From contig JAEWXC010000090.1 in the NCBI GenBank assembly GCA_023396115.1, positions 1 through 61,001 of the forward strand: a DNA stretch of 61,001 bases, in the 5' to 3' direction. A program made the position numbers and the translations under genes. The first letter of the stretch is position 1. Each line of letters opens with the position of its first letter. The notes beneath the pieces are model-generated. The model did no database searches, was not told the DNA's origin, and saw nothing but the letters and a program-made list of their open reading frames with translations. Source of the DNA: Actinomycetes bacterium (lineage in GTDB: Bacteria; Actinomycetota; Actinomycetes; Propionibacteriales; Nocardioidaceae). Shown piece after piece: positions 49,175-58,214 of the stretch.

Positions 49175-50529
49175 GCGTTCGCACCTTCCTTGCTGGTGGG
49201 GGCCTCGTCGCCGGCCGGTGCCGCGACGGGGGTGGTGAGGATGCTGCGGCGGGCGGCGCCGCTGACACCCAGGTCGTAGGCGGACTCGCCGTGGTCGGAG
49301 GTGTCGATGCCGCTGACCTCGTCGTCGGCGTCGATCCGCCAGCCCATGGTGGCCTTGATGGCCAGGCCGATGATCAGGGTGGCCACACCGGCCCAGAGCA
49401 TCGCGAACAGGGCGACCGCGACCTGGACCAGCAGCAGCTTCAGGCCGTCGCCGTAGGCCAGACCGCCGGAGGTGGCCAGGAAGCCGATGCCCACGGTGCC
49501 GACCAGACCACCGACGAGGTGGACGCCGACCACGTCGAGCGAGTCGTCGAAGTTGAAGCGGTGCTTCAGGCCCACGGCCAGCGCACACAGCACACCGGAG
49601 ACGCCACCGAGGATGATCGAGCCGACCGGGGAGAGCGCCCCGGCAGCGGGGGTGATGGCGACCAGACCGGCGACCACACCGGAGGCGGCACCGAGGCTGG
49701 TGGCGTGACCGTCACGCAGCTTCTCCAGCAGCAGCCAGCCCATCATCGCCGCGCAGGTGGCGACGGTGGTGTTCAGCCAGACCAGGGCGGTCTCGGTCTG
49801 GAACTGGGCCGACATCTCGGCCGGGTCGGTGGAGCTGAAGACGATCGAGCCGACGTTGAAGCCGAACCAGCCGAACCACAGCAGGCCGGCGCCGATCATG
49901 GTGAGCGGCAGGTTGTGCGGCTTCATCGGGGTCTTGCCGAAGCCGATGCGGCGACCGATCAGGATCGCCAGGACCAGGCCGGCCACACCGGCGTTGATGT
50001 GCACCACGGTGCCGCCGGCGTAGTCGACGGGGGCCACGGCGGCAGCGCCGTCGACGATCCCGGTCAGCTTCGCGGCCAGACCGTTGGCGGCGTCGCTGAG
50101 GAAGCCACCGCCCCACACCATGTGGGCCAGCGGGAAGTAGCTGAGGGTGACCCAGATCGGCAGGAAGACCAGCCAGGCGGAGAACTTCACGCGGTCGGCG
50201 ATGGCGCCCGAGATCAGGGCCGCGGTGATCACCGCGAAGGTGAGCTGGAAGGCGACGCTCATGTAGGACTCGGGGGCGACGTCCTTGAGGCCGAACGTGG
50301 TGAACGGGTTGGCGAACAGCCCGGCGACGTCACCGCCGCCGTAGGACATCGACCAGCCCCACAGCACGTAGACGATGCCGACGACACCGAGAGCGCTGAA
50401 CGACATCATCATCATGTTCAGCACGGACTTGGAGCGGCTCATGCCGCCGTAGAACAGGGCCAGACCGGGGGCGGTCATCAGCAGGACGAGGGATGCCGCC
50501 ATCAGCATCCAGGCGTGGTAGCCGTCCAT
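49171..50529 (-). CDS. amt: ammonium transporter
   Basis: 452-residue membrane channel for ammonium uptake with 11 expected helices. Signatures include the start helix region WMLMAASLVLLMTAPGLALF, DYAGGTVVHINAGVAGLVLA and the conserved pore His pair region (VDYAGGTVVHIN and VGVHLVGGLVGTVG). The hydrophilic C-terminal tail (DADDEVSGIDTSDHGESAYD) is the PII-responsive region. ATG 50529 is 150 nt from candidate nitrogen-control sites. First gene of amt-glnB-glnD. Confidence 0.95.
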   Translation of the reverse strand: MDGYHAWMLMAASLVLLMTAPGLALFYGGMSRSKSVLNMMMMSFSALGVVGIVYVLWGWSMSYGGGDVAGLFANPFTTFGLKDVAPESYMSVAFQLTFAVITAALISGAIADRVKFSAWLVFLPIWVTLSYFPLAHMVWGGGFLSDAANGLAAKLTGIVDGAAAVAPVDYAGGTVVHINAGVAGLVLAILIGRRIGFGKTPMKPHNLPLTMIGAGLLWFGWFGFNVGSIVFSSTDPAEMSAQFQTETALVWLNTTVATCAAMMGWLLLEKLRDGHATSLGAASGVVAGLVAITPAAGALSPVGSIILGGVSGVLCALAVGLKHRFNFDDSLDVVGVHLVGGLVGTVGIGFLATSGGLAYGDGLKLLLVQVAVALFAMLWAGVATLIIGLAIKATMGWRIDADDEVSGIDTSDHGESAYDLGVSGAARRSILTTPVAAPAGDEAPTSKEGANA

Positions 50530-50646
50530 GGAACCTCCATGTTTCGCAGGAAGAGTCGTCCGGGTTCCGTGGACCGCGTTGTCACCGGTCCGGCGTCTCG
50601 TGGGCCCAACGTTCCGCCTGCGACGTTTCGTCCGGAACGGTCACGT

Positions 50647-50693
50647 GTTGCATCGGTGCAACGGCTCCGGACCCGGTGTTACGGCTGTGTTTC
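50647..50693 (-). promoter_or_regulatory. candidate nitrogen-regulator sites upstream of amt
   Basis: Minus strand reads GAAAC-6 nt-GTAAC (50693-50678) and GTTGC-6 nt-GCAAC (50662-50647). The GTnAC/GAAAC half-sites with 6-bp spacing resemble the GlnR box of actinomycetes; the second is a weaker palindrome. The position, about 120-165 nt before amt, fits. GlnR itself is not in the window. Confidence 0.4.
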
Positions 50694-50727
50694 ACGCCGC
50701 AGCAGCGCGCGGGGCGCGCTCCGGTGG

Positions 50728-51528
50728 TCAGGCGGCGGAGTGGACCGCGGCGGCCAGGACGAGCCAGACGGCCACCTCGGCCACCTGCTCGGTTGCGCCC
50801 AGGACGTCCCCGACGACCCCGCCGATCTTGGCGACGGCCAGACGCCAGACCGCCAGCGCCGCGACGAGGGTGGCCAGGGTGAGCAGGAGCAGCAGCCACA
50901 CGATCGGCGCCCCAGCCGGCCACCAGGCGGGCGTCCCGAGCAGGTCCGGCGCCCACCCCAGGGCCAGCGCGGCACCGGCCAGGAACGTGCCGGTCAGGGC
51001 ACCGAGCAGACACATCGGGCGGCTGAGCCGGCGGTACAGCGACGCCGCCATCCCCGAGGTCGTCGCCGGACGCCCCAGCGCGAGCACGACCAGCAACGCG
51101 ACCCGGCCCAGCGCTCCCGCCACGACGAAGCCGACCAGGAGCGCCTCGGGGTCGGGCACGGTACCGGCGAGCAGCATCCGCAGACCCACGGAGGCGACGA
51201 TCGCGGTCACCCCGTAGGTGCCCTGGCGGGAGTCCTTGAGGATCTCCAGACGCTGCTGGACGTCCCATCCCCCGCCGAACGCGTCGGCCACGTCGCCCAG
51301 GCCATCCTCGTGGAACGCCCCGGTGACCAGCAGTCCCACCACGACCCCGACGGCGCCGGACACCGGCAGCGGCAGCACCTGCGCGACCAGCCACGCGACG
51401 CCGCCGGTGAGCAGGCCGACCAGGGCGCCGGCCACCCCGCACCAGACCACGTAGCGGTGCCCGGGCACCGGCCGCGGGAGGCGGATCGGCAGCCGGGTGA
51501 GGAACTGCAACGCGGCGAGGAGGGCCAT
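50728..51528 (-). CDS. cobS: adenosylcobinamide-GDP ribazoletransferase (cobalamin synthase)
   Basis: 266-residue membrane enzyme joining adenosylcobinamide-GDP with alpha-ribazole in late vitamin B12 synthesis. The motif FHEDGLGDVADAFGGG (near 71-86) and KDSRQGTYG (near 97) are definitive; the rest is several membrane helices. It begins 8 nt after cobT, so the two form an operon. The usual third partner cobU is absent. Confidence 0.94.
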   Translation of the reverse strand: MALLAALQFLTRLPIRLPRPVPGHRYVVWCGVAGALVGLLTGGVAWLVAQVLPLPVSGAVGVVVGLLVTGAFHEDGLGDVADAFGGGWDVQQRLEILKDSRQGTYGVTAIVASVGLRMLLAGTVPDPEALLVGFVVAGALGRVALLVVLALGRPATTSGMAASLYRRLSRPMCLLGALTGTFLAGAALALGWAPDLLGTPAWWPAGAPIVWLLLLLTLATLVAALAVWRLAVAKIGGVVGDVLGATEQVAEVAVWLVLAAAVHSAA

Positions 51529-51535
51529 CAGCGGG

Positions 51536-52555
51536 TCACTGCGGTGCGTGGCCGAACCACTCGGCGAAGGTCGGGACCTCGGTGAGCGCCGCGCAGGCCA
51601 TCGCCAGCAGCGGCACCGCGGCCATCGCGCCGGAGGCCTCTCCCAGACGCAGGCCCAGGTCCAGCAGCGGCTGGCGGTCCAGGTGCTCGAGCAGGCGGCG
51701 GTGACCGGGCTCGGGCGAGGCGTGCCCGGCGAAGCAGTGGTCCAGCGCGCCCGGCTGGGCCGCCTCGAGCGGCAGCAGCGCGGCGGTCACGACGTAGCCG
51801 TCGAGCAGGACCGGGATCCCCCGGCGCCGCGCGGCGAGACAGGCGGCCGCCATCCCCACCAGCTCGCTGCCGCCGATCCGGCGCAGCACCTCCAGCGGGT
51901 CGGCCTCCTCCGCCACCCGGGCCACGGCGGCCTCGACCGCCGCCACCTTCCCGGCCGAGGGGTCCACCCCCGTCCCGGGCCCGGTCCACTCGGCTGCGGA
52001 CCCACCCAGCAGGGCGGTGACGACCGCAGCGGCCGGGGTGGTGTTGCCGATGCCCATCTCGCCGATCACCAGCAGGTCGGTGTCGAGCTGGTCGACATGG
52101 GCGGTCACCTCGGCCACGATCTCGCGGGCCCGGGGCACCGACACGGCGTCGGTGCTGCGGATGTCGCCGCACGGAGCGCCGACCCCGAGGTCGATCACGT
52201 GCACGGTCGCCCCGGCCCGGCGGGCCAGCGCGTTGACGGTCGATCGGTCGGCGTTGAACGCCGCCACCATCGCGGCGGTGACCTCGGTCGGGTAGGCGCT
52301 GACCGTGCCGTCGGCGGCGACGCCGTGGTCGCCGGCCAGGATCAGCACGCTCGGGCGGCGCACGTCCGGGTCGGGGCGGCCCTGCCAGCCGGCGAGCCAG
52401 ATCGCGGCCTCGTCGAGCCGGGCGAACGCTCCGGCCGGTCGCAGGATGTCGCCGGCCCGCGCGGCCAGGGCCTCACGCGCCGCGGTGTCGGCGGCAGGCA
52501 GGTCGGCCAGGCAGCCGGCGGGCAGCCAGCAGTCGTCGGAGTGCAGGTGCGGCAT
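51536..52555 (-). CDS. cobT: nicotinate-nucleotide--dimethylbenzimidazole phosphoribosyltransferase
   Basis: 339-residue enzyme making alpha-ribazole phosphate for the lower loop of cobalamin. Visible: VLILAGDHGVAADGTVSAYP near residue 70, VIGEMGIGNTTPAAAV near 163 and GYVVTAALLPLE with DHCFAGHASPEPGH near 270, near the catalytic Glu region. ATG 52555 (weak ribosome-binding site) is where homology starts. Placed between ftsY and amt, a spot where most actinobacteria lack cob genes. Confidence 0.93.
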   Translation of the reverse strand: MPHLHSDDCWLPAGCLADLPAADTAAREALAARAGDILRPAGAFARLDEAAIWLAGWQGRPDPDVRRPSVLILAGDHGVAADGTVSAYPTEVTAAMVAAFNADRSTVNALARRAGATVHVIDLGVGAPCGDIRSTDAVSVPRAREIVAEVTAHVDQLDTDLLVIGEMGIGNTTPAAAVVTALLGGSAAEWTGPGTGVDPSAGKVAAVEAAVARVAEEADPLEVLRRIGGSELVGMAAACLAARRRGIPVLLDGYVVTAALLPLEAAQPGALDHCFAGHASPEPGHRRLLEHLDRQPLLDLGLRLGEASGAMAAVPLLAMACAALTEVPTFAEWFGHAPQ

Positions 52556-52625
52556 CAGGTGGTCTCTTCCGGGGTCGTGGTCGCCGGGACCCGTCGGTCC
52601 GGCTCGGCGGGGTGCAGGGGGTGGG

Positions 52626-53768
52626 TCAGCCCAGGAGCGCGTCGGCGAACGCCTCGGCGTCGAAGGGAGCCAGGTCGTCGGGGCCCTCGCCGAGACCGAC
52701 CAGCTTGACCGGGACGCCGAGCTCACGCTGCACCGCCACGACGATGCCGCCCTTGGCCGACCCGTCGAGCTTGGTGAGCACAATGCCGGTGACGTCGACG
52801 ATCTCGGAGAAGACCCGCGCCTGGATCATCCCGTTCTGTCCGGTGGTGGCGTCCAGGACGAGCAGCACCTCGGTGACCGGGGCCTGCTTCTCGATGACCC
52901 GCTTGACCTTGCCGAGCTCGTCCATCAGGCCGGCCTTGTTCTGCAGCCGACCGGCGGTGTCGACCAGCACGGTGTCCACGCCCTGCTCGACGCCCGCCTT
53001 GACCGCCTCGAACGCCACGCTGGCGGGGTCGCCGCCCTCGGGGCCGCGGACCACGTCGACGCCGACCCGCTCACCCCAGGTCGCGAGCTGCTCGACCGCG
53101 GCGGCGCGGAAGGTGTCGGCCGCGCCGAGCACGACCGAACGGTCCTCGGCGACCAGGATCCGGGAGATCTTGCCGACGGTGGTGGTCTTGCCGGCACCGT
53201 TCACCCCGACCACGAGCACCACACCGGGCTGCCCGTCGGCGCCGCTGACCTGCAGTCGGCGGTCCATCGAGGGGTCCACCAGCGTGACGAGCTCCTCGCG
53301 CAGCACGGTGCGCACGTCGGCGGCGTCGGCGCCCTCGACCCGCATCCGCTCCTTCAGCCGGGCGACGAGCTCCTGGGTGGGGGCCACGCCGATGTCGGCG
53401 GTCAGCAGCGTGTCCTCGACGTCGGTCCAGGTGTCCTCGTCGAGCCGGTCGCGCGAGAGCAGGGCGAGCAGGCCCTTGCCCAGGCCGCCCTGGCTGCGGG
53501 AGAGCCGCTGGCGCAGCCGGACCAGTCGGCTCGCGGTCCCCTCGGGACGCTCGACGGTCGGGGCAGCCGGCTCCTCGACGGGCGTCGGGACGGCCGGTGC
53601 CTCCTCGTCGGTGACCTCGGGCGCGGGGGCGGTGAGGTCGGGGGCGGTGGTGCCGGCCGGCGGCGCCTCGACCTTCCCGCGGCCACCCCGCAGCAGTCCG
53701 ATCCCGACACCGACGAGGGCCAGGACCAGGATCGCGATCCCGACGACGAGCAGCACGACTGTTTCCAT
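52626..53768 (-). CDS. ftsY: signal recognition particle receptor FtsY
   Basis: 380-residue SRP receptor. Unlike E. coli it begins with a membrane helix (VVLLVVGIAILVLALVGVGI), then an acidic Pro/Glu linker (about 35-80), then the NG domain: VVGVNGAGKTTTVGKI near residue 190, DTFRAAAVEQL, DTAGRLQNKAGLM and TKLDGSAKGGI. Partner of Ffh. Such anchored FtsY is common in actinobacteria. Confidence 0.95.
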   Translation of the reverse strand: METVVLLVVGIAILVLALVGVGIGLLRGGRGKVEAPPAGTTAPDLTAPAPEVTDEEAPAVPTPVEEPAAPTVERPEGTASRLVRLRQRLSRSQGGLGKGLLALLSRDRLDEDTWTDVEDTLLTADIGVAPTQELVARLKERMRVEGADAADVRTVLREELVTLVDPSMDRRLQVSGADGQPGVVLVVGVNGAGKTTTVGKISRILVAEDRSVVLGAADTFRAAAVEQLATWGERVGVDVVRGPEGGDPASVAFEAVKAGVEQGVDTVLVDTAGRLQNKAGLMDELGKVKRVIEKQAPVTEVLLVLDATTGQNGMIQARVFSEIVDVTGIVLTKLDGSAKGGIVVAVQRELGVPVKLVGLGEGPDDLAPFDAEAFADALLG

Positions 53769-53878
53769 GGGGGCATCCTTCCATCCACCCCGCCGGCCCC
53801 CGGACCGGGCCGGGTCGGGCTGGCGCCCGTTGTGCCCGGACGGGCCTCAGCGCCCCCGCGGGCCGCGCGAGGGGGAGG

Positions 53879-53985
53879 TCAGGGCCGCGTAAGTGCCCAG
53901 TCAGGGCCACGCAAGTGCCCGGTCAGCGACTAAGCGCCCGGTCAGGGCCACTTAAGTGCCCGGTCGGCGCCACACAAGTGCCCGG
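53879..53985. repeat. 22-bp tandem repeat array, locus 2
   Basis: Five head-to-tail units of the same TCAGSGCCACGCAAGTGCCC family as at 20161-20266 (53879-53900, 53901-53922, 53923-53941 shortened to 19 bp, 53942-53963, 53964-53985), more diverged. They fill the gap between ftsY and a small membrane protein gene. Confidence 0.8.
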
Positions 53986-54003
53986 TCGGCGAGGGGGCGG
54001 GGC

Positions 54004-54207
54004 TCAGCGGCGACGCAGGTCGGGGGTGGGGAGCAGGGGCTCGTCGAGCTCCTCGACGGTGGGCAGGCGGTCGACGCCGCGCGACATCAGGCGACCCGCC
54101 CAGGGGGCGCCGGGCACCTTCTCCCCGCGGTGCGGGTAGGCCACGTAGACGACCACCAGGGCCGCCAGCACGAGGATCACGAGCATCGAGACGATGATGA
54201 AGGTCAC
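54004..54207 (-). CDS. small single-pass membrane protein, unknown
   Basis: 67 residues: one helix at the N-terminus (FIIVSMLVILVLAALVVVYV) and a cytoplasmic tail rich in Pro/Arg/Leu (RLPTVEELDEPLLPTPDLRRR). No family assigned. Other genomes have small genes here between smc and ftsY. The repeat array follows the stop. Confidence 0.6.
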   Translation of the reverse strand: MTFIIVSMLVILVLAALVVVYVAYPHRGEKVPGAPWAGRLMSRGVDRLPTVEELDEPLLPTPDLRRR

Positions 54208-54271
54208 GCGGTAACACTCCCGAGAGGGTGGGGCGGTGCTGTCTCCCCCACCCTACGAACCCGGCGGGCGT

Positions 54272-54733
54272 TCAGTCGGCAGCGGGGCGCAGCAGCGGTT
54301 CGACTGCGGCACGGATCACATCGGGCATCGGCGCGACCGGACGCTGCCCGGCACCGTGGGAGTTGTCGACGTAGACGTGCACGAACCGGCCCTCGGCCGC
54401 GGCCTCCTCGTCGTCGCCCTGGAACAGCCCGATCCGGTAGACGATCGAGGAGGTGCCGACCTTGTCGACCACCATCCCGGTCTCGATCGGCTCGGGGAAC
54501 CCGATCTCGCGGAAGTACCGGCACGAGGTCTCCGCCACCACCCCGATCCGGTCCAGGAGCCGGACGTTGGTCCCGGTCGCCTCGAACAGGTGGGCGTTCA
54601 CCGCCGTGTCGAACAGCTCGTAGTAGGTGGCGTTGTTGAGGTGCCCGTAGGCGTCGTCGTCGCGCCAGCGGGTGGTGACGGTGCGCCACGTGACGTAGTC
54701 GGAGCGGGTCGGACGTGCGTTCTTCTCAGCCAC
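54272..54733 (-). CDS. hotdog-fold acyl-CoA thioesterase
   Basis: 153-residue 4-hydroxybenzoyl-CoA thioesterase-like protein. The motif RWRDDDAYGHLNNATYYELF carries the conserved Asp-x6-H-N region, and FREIGFPEPIETGMVVDKVG follows. Substrate unknown. GTG 54733 begins the homology; the frame is open upstream without it. Probably a single gene, distinct from the ABC operon. Confidence 0.87.
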   Translation of the reverse strand: MAEKNARPTRSDYVTWRTVTTRWRDDDAYGHLNNATYYELFDTAVNAHLFEATGTNVRLLDRIGVVAETSCRYFREIGFPEPIETGMVVDKVGTSSIVYRIGLFQGDDEEAAAEGRFVHVYVDNSHGAGQRPVAPMPDVIRAAVEPLLRPAAD

Positions 54734-54809
54734 GGGCCCAGTCAAGCACCCCGGTACCCGACCGCCGAGCGGGGTCGACCCGGCGACCGGCCGTCGCAGG
54801 ACGCCGGGC

Positions 54810-55427
54810 TCAGCGACCCGGGGCGACCGGCGCCGTGGGGGCGAACTCGACGACCCGGTCGGCAACCGCGTCGAGCAGCGGCGCGTCGTGGGAGACCGCC
54901 AGCACCCCGATGCCGGCGTCGCGGGCCAGGCCCAGCAGGTCACGCCAGACCTCGGCCTGGGTGAGCGCGTCCAGGCTGGCGGTGATCTCATCGGCGACCA
55001 GGTAGGCCGGACCGGCCCGCAGTGCCCGGGCCAGGCTGACCCGCTGCAGCTGTCCGCCGCTGATCTCGTGCGGGTAGCGGTCCCGCCAGACCGGGTCGAC
55101 CAGGCTCTCCTCGGCGTCGGTCGGCTCCCCCGCCTCGGCCAGGAGCCGGGCGACGGTCCACCGCGGATTCATCCCCGCGGCGGCGTCCTGGACCAGGTAC
55201 TGGGCGCGACGGTCGGGGCCGCGCAGCTCGGTCCCGTCGACCCGCACCACACCCGACGCGGGCGTCAGCAACCCGGTCAGTGCCCGGGCCAGGGTGGACT
55301 TGCCGGCCCCCGACGGCCCGCGGAGCCCCACCACCTCACCGGCCCCGACGTCCAGCCCGGCGCCGGAGAGGACCCACGGGGCGGAGCGGTCGTGGCGGAA
55401 CCACAGGTCCTGCCCGACGAGACTCAC
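54810..55427 (-). CDS. ABC transporter ATP-binding protein, short (peptide/nickel type)
   Basis: 205-residue ATPase. Walker A GLRGPSGAGKSTLARAL near residue 36, Q-loop LVQDAAAGMNP, signature EISGGQLQRVSLARAL near 120 and Walker B YLVADEITASLD. It is shorter than OppF/NikE-type proteins (about 250-330) because the C-terminal oligopeptide-binding tail is missing. GTG 55427 overlaps the previous stop (GTGA). Fifth gene of a five-gene importer operon. Confidence 0.9.
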   Translation of the reverse strand: MSLVGQDLWFRHDRSAPWVLSGAGLDVGAGEVVGLRGPSGAGKSTLARALTGLLTPASGVVRVDGTELRGPDRRAQYLVQDAAAGMNPRWTVARLLAEAGEPTDAEESLVDPVWRDRYPHEISGGQLQRVSLARALRAGPAYLVADEITASLDALTQAEVWRDLLGLARDAGIGVLAVSHDAPLLDAVADRVVEFAPTAPVAPGR

Positions 55428-56257
55428 CCGGCCACCTCCACCAGCTCGGGGTCCGCCCAGGACGACTCCGGTGCGTCGAGCTGCATCCCGTTGACCGGCA
55501 GCGCCCGCCACAGGGCCCGGCTGTAGGGGTGCTGCAACGCGTCCCCGTCGCCGGCGAAGGCCTCGGGGGCGGCGGTCTCCAGGGTGCGGCCGTGGTGGGT
55601 GACCACCACCCGGTCGGCGACCCCGAGCACCCCGGGGAGGTCGTGGCTGACCAGCACCACGGCGGTGCCGTCGTCGGCCAGTGTCCGCAGCCGGTCCAGG
55701 GTGGCCGCGGCGCCGGCCGGGTCCAGGCCCGGGGTCGGTTCGTCGGCGACCAGCAGCCGCGGGGAACCGGCCAGGGCCATCGCCCCCAGCACCCGCCGGG
55801 CCATGCCGCCGGACAGCTCGTGCGGGTACTGGTCCAGCACCTGCGGCCCCAGCCCGCGCTCGGCCAGCTCGTTGGCGGCCTCGCCGGCCGGGCGGCCGGC
55901 CAGCTCCAGGGCACGGGCCACCTGCGCGCCGACGGTGGCGGTGGGGTCGAGGTGGCTGACGGCCTGGGGCAGCATCGTGATCTCCCGGCCGCGCAGCCCC
56001 ACCCGGCGCTGCGGGGTGAGCTCGGTCCCGTCGAACCGGATGGTGCCGCCGGTGGAGGCGTTGGGCGGCAGCAGGCCCAGCACCGCCAGGCCCAGCAGGG
56101 TCTTGCCGGAGCCGGAGGCGCCGACCAGGGCGGTCACCTCGCCGGCCCGGGCAGTCAGCGACATCGAGCGCACCGGCGTGACGACCCGGCGGCGCAGTCC
56201 GCGCTCGTACTGGGTGAACGAGACCGACAGGTCGGTGATCTGCAGCAGGTCGCTCAT
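55424..56257 (-). CDS. ABC transporter ATP-binding protein (DppD/NikD type)
   Basis: 277-residue ATPase with Walker A ALVGASGSGKTLLGLAV near residue 44, signature ELSGGMARRVLGAMALAG and Walker B LLVADEPTPGLD, and the C-terminal region ALQHPYSRALWRALPV that is the oligopeptide/nickel transporter C-terminal motif. ATG 56257 overlaps the upstream stop (ATGA). Confidence 0.9.
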   Translation of the reverse strand: MSDLLQITDLSVSFTQYERGLRRRVVTPVRSMSLTARAGEVTALVGASGSGKTLLGLAVLGLLPPNASTGGTIRFDGTELTPQRRVGLRGREITMLPQAVSHLDPTATVGAQVARALELAGRPAGEAANELAERGLGPQVLDQYPHELSGGMARRVLGAMALAGSPRLLVADEPTPGLDPAGAAATLDRLRTLADDGTAVVLVSHDLPGVLGVADRVVVTHHGRTLETAAPEAFAGDGDALQHPYSRALWRALPVNGMQLDAPESSWADPELVEVAG

Positions 56258-57123
56258 CGGTGGTGGCTCCTGGGGTCGGTGAGGGTGCGCAGGTTGTCGC
56301 CGATGGTGTCGACGACCTTGACCAGCACGAGCAGGCACAGCCCGGGCAGCAGTGCGAGCCACCACTGGCCGGTGGAGAGGAACTTCATCGAGTCGCGCAG
56401 CAGCACCCCGACCGCGGGCTCGGAGGGGTCGACCCCCAGGCCGAGGAAGGACAACGCGGCCTCGTGCAGGATCGCGTGCGGGAAGAGCAGCACCCCACCG
56501 ACCACGGCGTGCGGCAGCAGGTGCGGCAGGACGTGGTGCCGGGCGACCCAGGTGCGTCGGTGGCCGAACCCGCGGGACAGGGCCACGTAGTCGCTGGCCG
56601 CGACCACCCGGCCCCGGCTGAGCAGGACCCGGGTCAGGGACGGCCAGTGGGTCACGGCCACGGCCACCACGACCGCCCAGGTGCCGCCGCCCAGGGCGAA
56701 GGTGAGCAGGATCAGCAGCACCAGGTGCGGCAGCGCCAGGAACAGGTCCACCAGCCAGATGACGCTCCGCTCGACCCAGCCCCCGAACGTGCTGGCCAGG
56801 GCGGCCAGCAGCAGCGCGATCAGGGTGGAGCCGGCGGCGGCCAGCAACCCGACCCCGAGGCTGAGCCGCAGCCCCACGACGGTGCGGGCCAGGATGTCGC
56901 GGCCGAGCCAGTCGGTGCCGAACAGGTGCTCGGTCGACGGCGGCAGGTGCTTGCGGTCCAGGTGGGTGATCCGGGCCGCGTCGCCGAGGAACTGCGCGGC
57001 CACCACGACCGCCAGCACCGCGGCCAGGGCCAGGACGGTGACCACCAGGGTGCGTCGGCGGGCGCCGGCCCCCAGCGGCGTCGCGGTGGTGGGCGTGTCG
57101 ACGCCCAGGTCGGTGGCACTCAC
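56254..57123 (-). CDS. ABC transporter permease (DppC/NikC type)
   Basis: 289 residues with a leading segment then several helices; EHLFGTDWLGRDILARTVVG near residue 70 is the DppC/NikC hallmark and EAALSFLGLGVDP the conserved permease loop. GTG 57123 overlaps the upstream stop (GTGA). Confidence 0.9.
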   Translation of the reverse strand: MSATDLGVDTPTTATPLGAGARRRTLVVTVLALAAVLAVVVAAQFLGDAARITHLDRKHLPPSTEHLFGTDWLGRDILARTVVGLRLSLGVGLLAAAGSTLIALLLAALASTFGGWVERSVIWLVDLFLALPHLVLLILLTFALGGGTWAVVVAVAVTHWPSLTRVLLSRGRVVAASDYVALSRGFGHRRTWVARHHVLPHLLPHAVVGGVLLFPHAILHEAALSFLGLGVDPSEPAVGVLLRDSMKFLSTGQWWLALLPGLCLLVLVKVVDTIGDNLRTLTDPRSHHR

Positions 57124-58214
57124 CGGACCACCTCCGCGGGGGCGGCCCGGTCGGGCCGGGGCAGCCGGGTGTCGCGGGGCACGGTGCGCGGGTCGACCCG
57201 GCGCAGCACCACGTCTCCGACGGCGTTGCCGACGAAGACCAGCACGGCGGTGAGCAGCGCGATCGCCAGCAGCAGCGGCACGTCCTGGCGCAGTGCCGCC
57301 TGGGTGGTGGCCTGTCCCAGGCCGGGGTAGCGGAAGACCTGCTCGGCCAGGACCGATCCGCCGATGAGTTCGCCGATGGAGGCGAACTGCAACGTCAGCG
57401 CCGGTGCCGCGGCGTTGCGGAGCACGCGAAGGCGCAGCACCCCGGCCGGCCGCTCCCCCAGTGCCCGGGCGAACGTCACGTGGTCCTCGGCCAGCACCTC
57501 GACCACCGCCTGGCGGGTGTGCAGCGTGGCCGGGCCGAGACCGACCAGGGACAGCGTGAGGGCGGGCAGCACCAGGTGCTGGATCCGCTGCAGCACCGTG
57601 ACGTCCTCGGGCAGCACCCCGATCGGGCCGGAGCAGCACACCGGCGCGGCCTGCAACCAGACCGCGAACACGTAGAGCAGCAGCAGCCCGACCCAGAAGG
57701 TCGGCGCCGAGGCGATCGTGTAGGCCCACCAGGTGATGGTGCGGTCGACCCAGCTCCCGCGCCTGGAGCCGGCCAGCACGCCCAGGCCGAACCCCAGGGC
57801 ACCGGAGAGCAGCCAGGCGCTGGCCATCAGCACCAGCGACGGGCCGAGCCGTTCGCGGAGCACGTCGGCCACCGGCTGGCCGTAGACCGCCGACTCCCCC
57901 AGGTTGCCCTGCAGCACCTGGCCGGCCCACTTCACGAAGCGTTCGGGTGCCGGGTCGTCCAGGCCCCAGCGTTCCTCGATCAGGGCCCGCTGCTCGGGCC
58001 CGACCGCGGTGAGGTCGGCGCCGATGTAGGCGTCGACCGGGTCCACCGGCGAGGCGCTCATCAGCGCGAACGACGCCACCGCCACAGCGGCCAGCAGCAG
58101 CACCAGGCGGACGAGTCGTCCCAGGACCCGGCCCAGGACGCGCCGACCCGCCGACCTCTCGGCGGGTGCGGAGGGGTCGGTGGCTGCGGGCGGGGTCAGC
58201 AGGTCCACGACCAC
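57120..58214 (-). CDS. ABC transporter permease (DppB/NikB type)
   Basis: 364 residues. An N-terminal Pro/Ser-rich cytoplasmic part precedes the first helix (LVRLVLLLAAVAVASFALM); DPVDAYIGADLT and ERLGPSLVLMASAWLLSG are typical. The late EQVFRYPGLGQATTQAALRQ is the conserved permease motif. Two Cys sit in an exposed loop (PVCCSG). GTG 58214 overlaps the substrate-binding protein by 19 bp and has GGGGAT about 8 nt upstream. Confidence 0.9.
   Translation of the reverse strand: MVVDLLTPPAATDPSAPAERSAGRRVLGRVLGRLVRLVLLLAAVAVASFALMSASPVDPVDAYIGADLTAVGPEQRALIEERWGLDDPAPERFVKWAGQVLQGNLGESAVYGQPVADVLRERLGPSLVLMASAWLLSGALGFGLGVLAGSRRGSWVDRTITWWAYTIASAPTFWVGLLLLYVFAVWLQAAPVCCSGPIGVLPEDVTVLQRIQHLVLPALTLSLVGLGPATLHTRQAVVEVLAEDHVTFARALGERPAGVLRLRVLRNAAAPALTLQFASIGELIGGSVLAEQVFRYPGLGQATTQAALRQDVPLLLAIALLTAVLVFVGNAVGDVVLRRVDPRTVPRDTRLPRPDRAAPAEVVR

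Noticed and set aside
50530..52625. Cobalamin riboswitch near cobT/cobS or amt
   Set aside because: No recognisable B12-box or the long structured leader expected; gaps are too short.
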